Shown: positions 1 through 4,640 of the stretch, piece after piece
Layout of the letters: each line of letters begins with the position of its first letter
Position numbering within the stretch: position 1 is the first letter of the stretch
Source of the DNA: Candidatus Latescibacterota bacterium
Lineage (GTDB): Bacteria; Latescibacterota; MVCY01
Direction of reading: 5' to 3'
DNA length: 7,962 bases
Assembly (NCBI GenBank): GCA_030608245.1
Contig: JAUWEO010000078.1
Location: 1 to 7,962 of the forward strand
Notes under the pieces: generated by a model
The model's input: only the letters and a program-made list of their open reading frames with translations
Database searches by the model: none
Told to the model about the DNA's origin: nothing
Position numbers and translations under genes: made by a program

Positions 1-16
1 GAGAAGATTACCAGAT

Positions 17-541
17 CTAAGTCTCTTGTTCTCGCTGCTTAGCTATTGCATCAAGGGTAGTCACCAAGGTGCGTAAAATCGACTGAAGAGATGTTACCAA
101 ATCACAAATAGGTGAACTAATTCCCCAGAAAATCTCACTCAGCAGCTTCTCCTTAGAGGGTAGGGCAGCGAGTGTAGCCACTTGTTCTGCAGTATATAGT
201 TGACCCTCTATTGAGGCACTCCTAAAACGCGGACGCTGCCCCTCTTCCAGAAATTCAGAGATAACCTTTGCCGGCATCACTGGGTCACCATCAGTGTAAG
301 CTAACGCCGTAGGGCCTTCTATGAACTCTATCAACTCATCCAGACCTGCCTGTTTAGCCGCCTCAGCTGCCAAGGTGTTCTTAACTACTCGGTATGAAAT
401 AGAACACTCCCTGAGCTTGCGCCTTAAACTTGTGAGCAACTCTACATTTAAACCAGTAAAGTCAGTCAGATATATTCCCTTAGAACAGGAAAATAGCTCT
501 GATAAGTGAGCGACCTCTTTTTGCTTTTCTTCTCTTGTCAT
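17..541 (-). CDS. rplJ: 50S ribosomal protein L10
   Basis: L10 anchors the L12 stalk to the large subunit, binding 23S rRNA with its N-terminal domain and L12 dimers with its C-terminal helix. The 174-residue product has the family pattern: a charged start (TREEKQ), GIYLTDFTGLNVELLTSLRR at about 22-41, YRVVKNTLA at 50-58 and LPSKEKLLSEI at 127-137. The tail from about 143 is a predicted amphipathic helix that would hold L12 dimers; the total length fits two or three dimers, which I cannot settle. The ATG lies 8 nt after the rplA stop with only a weak Shine-Dalgarno (AAAG or AGAG), so translational coupling to rplA is likely. The stop is TAG. The expected rplL would begin beyond the window edge; only 16 non-coding bases remain. 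Confidence 0.97.
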   Translation of the reverse strand: MTREEKQKEVAHLSELFSCSKGIYLTDFTGLNVELLTSLRRKLRECSISYRVVKNTLAAEAAKQAGLDELIEFIEGPTALAYTDGDPVMPAKVISEFLEEGQRPRFRSASIEGQLYTAEQVATLAALPSKEKLLSEIFWGISSPICDLVTSLQSILRTLVTTLDAIAKQREQET

Positions 542-549
542 TTGAAGCT

Positions 550-1254
550 CTACTTTAACATATCCAGTGCCGCCTGCTTGTCTAAGCGAACTCCTGGACC
601 CATAGTCGTGGATAAAGTTATCGATTTGATATATTGCCCCTTAACGGCCGAAGGCCTTGCACGCGCCACAGCATCCAGAACAGCATGCAAGTTCTCCAGG
701 AGTTGTTTGGGGTCAAAGGATTTTTTCCCGATAGAAGCATGCAAGTTACCGTTTTTCTCCACTCTGAACTCGATTCTTCCCGCCTTGGCTTCCTTTACCG
801 CCTTGGCAACATCAAAAGTGACTGTGCCGCTTTTGGGATTTGGCATCAAGCCTCGAGGCCCAAGGATTTTCCCCAATTTCCCTACCTTACTCATCATATC
901 CGGGGTAGCTATGGCCACATCGAACTCGGTCCACCCTTGCTCAGAGATCTTTTGAATATACTCATCTGCTCCCACATAATCTGCCCCTGCTTCCTTAGCT
1001 TGTTTCTCAGTGTCTCCCTTAGTAAATACCAGGACCGTAATCTTTCTACCAGTACCTTGGGGCAACACCACTGTTCCCCGAACCATCTGGTCAGCATGCC
1101 TGGGATCAACTCCAAGATTGAAGGCCACCTCTACCGTCTCGTCAAATTTAGCTCCAGGTACCTGCTCTAAGAACTCAATAGCTTTGATCGGCTCGTAATA
1201 GGCCATCCTATCAAAAGCAGCCATGCCCTGGTTATATCTTTTGCTTCTTTTCAT
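550..1254 (-). CDS. rplA: 50S ribosomal protein L1
   Basis: L1 forms the mobile L1 stalk at the ribosomal E site and in many bacteria also represses its own operon. The 234 residues match the usual bacterial length. Diagnostic parts are the N-terminal SKRY (residues 4-7), VEVAFNLGVDPRHADQMVRG at 41-60, the family signature around ATPDMMSKVGKLGKILGPRG at 116-135 followed by LMPNPKSGTVT, and STTMGPG at 215-221, an RNA-contacting segment in characterised L1 proteins. The ATG overlaps the rplK stop by 4 nt (ATGA), so the two are translationally coupled; GGTGGAG just upstream can serve as ribosome binding site. The stop is TAG. Nothing is missing or truncated. Confidence 0.98.
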   Translation of the reverse strand: MKRSKRYNQGMAAFDRMAYYEPIKAIEFLEQVPGAKFDETVEVAFNLGVDPRHADQMVRGTVVLPQGTGRKITVLVFTKGDTEKQAKEAGADYVGADEYIQKISEQGWTEFDVAIATPDMMSKVGKLGKILGPRGLMPNPKSGTVTFDVAKAVKEAKAGRIEFRVEKNGNLHASIGKKSFDPKQLLENLHAVLDAVARARPSAVKGQYIKSITLSTTMGPGVRLDKQAALDMLK

Positions 1255-1685
1255 CGTACTCCACCTTCCACTTCAATCCCCATGCTTCGGGCGGTCCCCA
1301 TAATTATTCGCATTGCTGAGTCAATATCGCAGGCATTAAGATCGACCATTTTTGTCTCGGCTATTTTCTTTATCTCTTCGGCCTTGAGTTTCGCAACTTT
1401 ATTTCGATTGGGCTCACCAGAGCCTTTTTCTAAGCCGGCGGCTTTCTTCAACAGTTCTGAGGCCGGAGGGGTCTTGGTGATAAAGGAGAAACTACGGTCT
1501 GCATAAATACTTATTACCACCGGTATAACAAATCCACCCTGAGATTGGGTCTTGGTGTTGAATTGCTTGCAAAACTCCATAATATTCACACCATATTGTC
1601 CCAGCGCCGGCCCAACCGGCGGAGCAGGGTTGGCACTGCCAGCTGATATATGTAGTTTTATCTTGCCAATTTCTCTCTTTGCCAT
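1251..1685 (-). CDS. rplK: 50S ribosomal protein L11
   Basis: L11 sits at the base of the L12 stalk on the GTPase-associated region of 23S rRNA, where translation factors and thiostrepton-type antibiotics act. The 144-residue product has the N-terminal signature ANPAPPVGPALGQYGVNIME (about 18-37) with the proline-rich thiostrepton-contact segment intact. The C-terminal rRNA-binding domain includes KVAKLKAEEIKKIAETKMVDLNA and ends MGTARSMGIEVEGGVR. Residue 17 is Ser where many bacteria have Lys (AGKANPAPP), a minor change. The start is supported by AAAAGGA 7 nt before the ATG. The gene lies 36 nt after nusG, the longest gap in the nusG-rplJ run, and its TGA overlaps the rplA ATG. A short AT-rich hairpin could form over the binding site; I see no clear L1 operator. 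Confidence 0.98.
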   Translation of the reverse strand: MAKREIGKIKLHISAGSANPAPPVGPALGQYGVNIMEFCKQFNTKTQSQGGFVIPVVISIYADRSFSFITKTPPASELLKKAAGLEKGSGEPNRNKVAKLKAEEIKKIAETKMVDLNACDIDSAMRIIMGTARSMGIEVEGGVR

Positions 1686-1721
1686 ATCGATATCCTTTTA
1701 CCGAAATAGAACAGTAAAAAC

Positions 1722-2264
1722 TTATTCCTTCACCTGGACTCTTTCTACCTGTAAGACATCCAATTCGACCGGTGTCGATCTGCTAAAAATACTCACCATT
1801 ACTTTGACCTTCCTTCTTTCGGGATTAATTTCCTCCACTACACCATAGAGATCCTCGAATGGCCCATCTATCACCTTAACAGAGTCTGTTGGCTTTAAGC
1901 TGATGGCTTGAGCATGTTCTGCTTTACCCTCATCCAATCGTTGGAATATGCGCTTGATCTCCTGTTCCTTTAATGGTTGCGGCGTTTTGCCTGCTCCTAC
2001 AAAACCGGTCACTCCAGGAGTATTTCTTACCACATACCAGGTTTCCTTATCCATTTCCATCTCTACCAGCACATAACTGGGGAGAAATCGTTTCTCTGCA
2101 ATAATCCTTTTGCCATCTTTCATGCTGGCGATTTTTTCAGTGGGCACAACGACTCTGCTAACTTTGTCTTCTAGCCCGGCGCTAACCACCAAATTGTCTA
2201 AATATTTCTTGACCTTGTTTTCGTGTCCGGAAAAAGTGTGGACTACGTACCAGCGCTTTGCCAT
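1722..2264 (-). CDS. nusG: Transcription termination/antitermination protein NusG
   Basis: NusG binds RNA polymerase through its N-terminal NGN domain, and its KOW domain contacts Rho or ribosomal protein S10, linking transcription with termination or translation. The 180-residue product starts MAKRWYVVHTFSGHENKV (NGN domain to about residue 115) and ends with a KOW domain (about 126-180) containing VKVIDGPFEDLYGVVEEI and SIFSRSTPVELD. Many NusG proteins have FGRxTPVEL here, so Gly is replaced by Ser at 161. I chose the ATG at 2264 because AGGTG lies 9 nt upstream. An in-frame GTG at 2276, directly after the secE stop, would add only four residues (MRYR) and would overlap that binding site. 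The secE-nusG order is the near-universal one. Confidence 0.96.
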   Translation of the reverse strand: MAKRWYVVHTFSGHENKVKKYLDNLVVSAGLEDKVSRVVVPTEKIASMKDGKRIIAEKRFLPSYVLVEMEMDKETWYVVRNTPGVTGFVGAGKTPQPLKEQEIKRIFQRLDEGKAEHAQAISLKPTDSVKVIDGPFEDLYGVVEEINPERRKVKVMVSIFSRSTPVELDVLQVERVQVKE

Positions 2265-2276
2265 TCGGTATCTCAC

Positions 2277-2462
2277 CTATCCCAATATAATTCTCAGGAC
2301 TCTCGAGAAGAACAAATCGAATACCCAAACCCCTAAGGCAACTATCACAGAAAAGAGCAATACTACCCAAGTTGAGGCGAACAGTTCATCCTTAGTAGGC
2401 CAATTCACCTTCCCCATTTCTAATCTTACCTCTTTTAGGAAGGTAATGGTTTTTTTAAACAT
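2277..2462 (-). CDS. secE: Preprotein translocase subunit SecE
   Basis: SecE clamps SecY in the SecYEG protein-export channel of the cytoplasmic membrane. The product is 61 residues, typical of short single-span SecE proteins. It has the conserved amphipathic segment EVRLEMGKVNWPTKDEL (11-27) and one hydrophobic transmembrane segment, about 31-54 (TWVVLLFSVIVALGVWVFDL). An in-frame ATG at 2513 would extend it by 17 residues, but that start lies inside the tRNA-Trp gene. The ATG at 2462 gives the standard MFKK start and begins 21 nt after the tRNA, with TAAGGG upstream as a modest ribosome binding site. The stop is TAG, just before nusG. Confidence 0.95.
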   Translation of the reverse strand: MFKKTITFLKEVRLEMGKVNWPTKDELFASTWVVLLFSVIVALGVWVFDLFFSRVLRIILG

Positions 2463-2483
2463 TTCTATACCCTTAGATAATAA

Positions 2484-2560
2484 TGGCAGGCCTGGAGGGA
2501 TTCGAACCCCCAACCCTCGGATTTGGAGTCCGATGCTCTATCCGTTAGAGCTACAGGCCT
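2484..2560 (-). tRNA. tRNA-Trp (anticodon CCA)
   Basis: The cloverleaf is complete. The acceptor stem AGGCCTG pairs with CAGGCCT, the D arm is AGCTC/GAGC, the anticodon loop CTCCAAA carries CCA (plus-strand 2524-2526), and the T arm is GGGGG-TTCGAAT-CCCTC. The discriminator is G and the 3' CCA is encoded (2484-2486). The gene sits inside a protein operon, 7 nt after the rpmG stop and 21 nt before the secE start, so RNase P and 3' processing would cut the mRNA here. Confidence 0.97.
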
Positions 2561-2567
2561 GTGCATT

Positions 2568-2717
2568 TTACCTGGTCTCTTTATGTAAGGTGCGTTTTCT
2601 ACAATAAGGGCAGTACTTTTTCTGCTGAATTCTATCGGGCTGAAGACGGCGGCTCTTAGCGGTAGTATAATTCCGTCTTTTACATTCTCCGCAGGCCAAG
2701 GTTACCAACTCTCTCAT
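2568..2717 (-). CDS. rpmG: 50S ribosomal protein L33 (zinc-ribbon type)
   Basis: This 49-codon gene encodes a small basic protein of the large subunit. The translation begins MRELVTLACGECKRRNYTT and ends KKYCPYCRKRTLHKETR. Two CxxC pairs (Cys9/Cys12 and Cys36/Cys39) form the zinc ribbon of the four-cysteine L33 paralogs, as opposed to the cysteine-free type. The ATG follows the tuf TAA with no gap (TAAATG), so coupling to tuf translation is likely, and the ribosome binding site would lie inside the 3' end of tuf. The gene is followed 7 nt later by tRNA-Trp. An L33 gene between tuf and secE is common outside the Proteobacteria. Confidence 0.96.
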   Translation of the reverse strand: MRELVTLACGECKRRNYTTAKSRRLQPDRIQQKKYCPYCRKRTLHKETR

Positions 2718-3917
2718 TTACTCTGTCACCTCACCTACGACACCAGCTCCGACAGTGCTACCTCCCTCTCGTATGGCGAATCTAAGCTCTTTTTCCATTG
2801 CTATAGATGTAATCAGGGTCACATCCATCTTCACATGGTCACCAGGCATAACCATCTCCACTCCTTCGGGCAGACGGATCTCTCCGGTCACATCGGTGGT
2901 TCGGAAGTAGAACTGAGGGCGATAGCCATTGAAGAAGGGGGTATGTCGTCCACCTTCCTCTTTGGTCAACACGTAAACCTCCGCTTTGAATCTCTTGTGT
3001 GGCGTGATGCTGCTCGGCTTGGCTACCACCATCCCTCGCTCCAGTTCATCTTTCTCTACTCCCCGTAACAATAAACCCACATTATCGCCGGCCTGAGCTT
3101 CATCCAACAGCTTACGGAACATCTCCACTCCGGTAATGACTGTCTTCCTGGTCGGTTTAATCCCAACTACCTCTACATCATCCCCAACTTTTATTCTTCC
3201 TCTCTCGACCCTGCCGGTTCCAACGATCCCTCTGCCTGTAATACTGAACACATCCTCTACAGGCATAAGGAATGGTTTATCTACATCCCGCATGGGGGTG
3301 GGTATGTAGGTATCTACAGCCTCCATCATTTCATGAATTGCGCCACACTTCGGACAATCTTCCTTGCCACACCCACAGGCCAGGATTTCAGTAGCTGAGC
3401 CTTTCAACACTGGCACCTCGTCACCTGGGAAATCGTACTCACTGAGCAGTTCCCTGACTTCCAACTCCACCAGGTCCAATAACTCTGAGTCGTCTACCTG
3501 GTCAGTCTTGTTCAGGAAAACCACGATAGCCGGCACTGCCACTTGCCGGGCTAACAATATGTGTTCCCTGGTTTGTGGCATGGGTCCATCAGCGGCGGAG
3601 ACTACCAAAATGGCGCCATCCATCTGAGCGGCCCCAGTGATCATGTTCTTTATGTAATCCCGGTGGCCAGGACAGTCGATATGGGCATAATGCCTATTTT
3701 CAGTCTCATACTCTCCATGGAAAAGCTGAATAGTAAGCCCTCTGCTCTTCTCCTCGGGCGCTTTGTCTATCTGATCATAGGCTATATAATCTGCCCCTCC
3801 TTTTTTGGACAGCACCAATGATATCGCCGAAGTCAACGTGGTCTTACCATGATCTACATGGCCTATCGTCCCAATATTAACATGGGGTTTGGTCCGTTCA
3901 AACTTCTCTTTAGCCAT
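2718..3917 (-). CDS. tuf: Translation elongation factor EF-Tu, with unusual switch regions
   Basis: EF-Tu delivers aminoacyl-tRNA to the ribosomal A site as a GTP complex. The product is 399 residues. The G domain has GHVDHGKT (19-26), the switch I Thr62, DCPGH (81-85, with the catalytic His85), NKTD (136-139) and GSA (173-175). Domain 2 follows from about 213 (KPFLMPVEDVFSITGRG), and domain 3 has the conserved GGRHTPFFNGYRPQFYFRTTDVTG (322-345). Three things are odd. Switch I reads GLTIQLFHGEY instead of the near-invariant GITINTxHVEY. Switch II has Arg86 (GHRDY) where bacterial EF-Tu has Ala. A cluster of Cys181, 183, 188 and 191 precedes the AVDTYIPTP helix. All GTPase motifs are kept, so it should be active. 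A strong site AAGGAGGG (3936-3929) precedes the ATG. It is the first protein gene after the four-tRNA cluster. Confidence 0.97.
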   Translation of the reverse strand: MAKEKFERTKPHVNIGTIGHVDHGKTTLTSAISLVLSKKGGADYIAYDQIDKAPEEKSRGLTIQLFHGEYETENRHYAHIDCPGHRDYIKNMITGAAQMDGAILVVSAADGPMPQTREHILLARQVAVPAIVVFLNKTDQVDDSELLDLVELEVRELLSEYDFPGDEVPVLKGSATEILACGCGKEDCPKCGAIHEMMEAVDTYIPTPMRDVDKPFLMPVEDVFSITGRGIVGTGRVERGRIKVGDDVEVVGIKPTRKTVITGVEMFRKLLDEAQAGDNVGLLLRGVEKDELERGMVVAKPSSITPHKRFKAEVYVLTKEEGGRHTPFFNGYRPQFYFRTTDVTGEIRLPEGVEMVMPGDHVKMDVTLITSIAMEKELRFAIREGGSTVGAGVVGEVTE

Positions 3918-3945
3918 TTTGGGTCACTCCCTCCTTTTTTGACTG

Positions 3946-3973
3946 AATATCTCTGTTCTTTAATTTATTTCAA
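3946..3973 (-). promoter_or_regulatory. Weak candidate promoter upstream of tuf
   Basis: TTGAAA (3973-3968), a 16-nt spacer and GATATT (3951-3946) resemble sigma70 -35 and -10 boxes, with mismatches in both. The -10 box lies about 28 nt before the tuf ATG. It could give internal transcription of tuf in addition to the strong promoter before the tRNAs. The match may be chance in an AT-rich spacer. Confidence 0.22.
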
Positions 3974-4058
3974 GCAGGAATCCCCATTTGAAGTGTTCTC
4001 TTGAACTGAGGACTCCGACCATTAGAGATTTCGCAAAAATCGACTGCTACATTTGGTT

Positions 4059-4134
<76 letters not shown>

Positions 4135-4136
4135 GC

Positions 4137-4212
4137 TGGAGCGGGAAACGGGGTTCGAACCCGCGACCCTCAGCTTGGAAGGCTGATGCTCTACCAACTG
4201 AGCTACTCCCGC
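4137..4212 (-). tRNA. tRNA-Gly (anticodon UCC)
   Basis: Acceptor stem GCGGGAG pairs with TTCCCGC (one G-T wobble), the D arm is GCTC/GAGC, the anticodon loop CTTCCAA carries TCC (plus-strand 4177-4179), and the T arm is GCGGG-TTCGAAC-CCCGT. The discriminator is T, followed by an encoded CCA (4137-4139). Only two bases separate this CCA from the first base of tRNA-Thr(GGU). The position matches glyT of E. coli. Confidence 0.97.
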
Positions 4213-4232
4213 CTCTCCAAATAAATCAATCA

Positions 4233-4304
4233 GGACGTGGATTTTCGCCGATAACCGCAGAAAATAATATTTATAATCTTGACAATCTGCGTTTATCTGC
4301 GTCC
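4233..4304 (-). repeat. 72-bp imperfect palindromic intergenic repeat
   Basis: On the plus strand the element begins GGACGTGGATTTTCGCCG and ends TCTGCGTTTATCTGCGTCC. The outer GGACG pairs with CGTCC, and GATAACCGCAGA pairs with TCTGCGTTTATC apart from one C/T mismatch. A 12-base insertion unbalances the left arm. The core is AT-rich. The motif built on ATCTGCGTTTATCTGCG resembles interspersed intergenic palindromes I recall from various bacterial genomes; I could not test copy number here. It fills much of the 188-bp gap between tRNA-Tyr and tRNA-Gly (4213-4400), in which I see no gene. Confidence 0.7.
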
Positions 4305-4400
4305 AAGAAATGGAAATTCTTATGCTATTGAGTTTATTTACTGCTTCTTTGCATCCATAACTACCAAGCAAATTTAGGAGTTCCACTCCCTCCAAAATAG

Positions 4401-4482
4401 TGGAGGGGGGAGGATTCGAACCTCCGAAGGCGTCGCCAACAGATTTACAGTCTGCCCCCTTTGGCCACTCGGGAACCCCTCC
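4401..4482 (-). tRNA. tRNA-Tyr (anticodon GUA)
   Basis: This is a class II tRNA with a long variable arm (TGGCGACGCC). Acceptor stem GGAGGGG pairs with CCCCTCC, the anticodon loop CTGTAAA carries GTA (plus-strand 4446-4448), and the T arm is GGAGG-TTCGAAT-CCTCC. The discriminator is A and CCA is not encoded, so nucleotidyltransferase must add it. The 3' flank holds GGAGGGAG, which resembles the 5' acceptor strand and could compete for pairing. The position matches tyrU of E. coli. Confidence 0.97.
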
Positions 4483-4486
4483 GCAG

Positions 4487-4560
4487 AGCCGATGGAGGGA
4501 CTCGAACCCCCGACTTGCTCATTACAAGTGAGCCGCTCTGGCCAACTGAGCTACATCGGC
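4487..4560 (-). tRNA. tRNA-Thr (anticodon UGU)
   Basis: Acceptor stem GCCGATG pairs with CATCGGC, the D arm is GCTC/GAGC, the anticodon loop CTTGTAA carries TGT (plus-strand 4524-4526), and the T arm is GGGGG-TTCGAGT-CCCTC. The discriminator is T and CCA is not encoded. It is the first gene after the promoter, about 10 nt from the expected transcription start, and only 4 nt separate it from tRNA-Tyr. It corresponds to thrU of E. coli. Confidence 0.97.
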
Positions 4561-4577
4561 AAAATTCGCAAACTCCC

Positions 4578-4606
4578 AATATAAATATCCATTCCCTATT
4601 TGTCAA
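4578..4606 (-). promoter_or_regulatory. Sigma70-type promoter of the tRNA-tuf-rpl operon
   Basis: The -35 box TTGACA (4606-4601) is a perfect consensus match. A 17-nt spacer, the ideal length, separates it from the -10 box TATATT (4583-4578), a five-of-six match. The start of transcription should fall near 4571, giving a leader of about 10 nt before the first tRNA. A strong promoter is expected for stable RNA and EF-Tu. The GGGAG following the -10 box is not the GC-rich discriminator typical of stringently controlled promoters throughout, so I make no claim about ppGpp control. Confidence 0.85.
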
Positions 4607-4640
4607 GCAAAAAATTAAAAAATCTACGATTTTTTTTTGC
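4607..4640 (-). terminator. AT-rich palindrome over the cysS stop, possible terminator
   Basis: On the transcribed strand GCAAAAAAAAATC, GTA and a T-rich arm ending TTTTTTGC form an imperfect hairpin, with a bulge because the second arm is longer. The stop codon TAG lies at the turn. The T-rich second arm could slow polymerase, but the stem has almost no G-C pairs, unlike a standard intrinsic terminator. It abuts the -35 box of the next promoter, so it might act as a weak boundary between cysS and the tRNA operon. Confidence 0.35.

Noticed and set aside
634..1170. A 178-codon plus-strand reading frame opposite rplA.
   Set aside because: It lies wholly antisense to a well-conserved rplA, its product shows no family features, and no ribosome binding site or promoter supports it.
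2265..2276. A GTG start for nusG directly after the secE stop.
   Set aside because: The ATG at 2264 has AGGTG at proper distance and gives the standard MAKRWYVVHTF start; the GTG would overlap that site.
2463..2513. A longer secE with an ATG at 2513.
   Set aside because: The extension is translated from inside tRNA-Trp, and the shorter form matches the normal SecE N-terminus.
3969..4005. TTCAAG...CTTGAA inverted pair in the tRNA-Thr to tuf spacer (3918-4058), considered as a regulatory hairpin.
   Set aside because: The stem is 6 bp with a 25-nt loop, which is easily chance. I see no gene in the spacer, and only a weak promoter candidate.
4279..4284. A perfect TTGACA on the plus strand.
   Set aside because: No -10 box lies 16-18 nt downstream and no plus-strand gene follows; it falls in the palindrome core.
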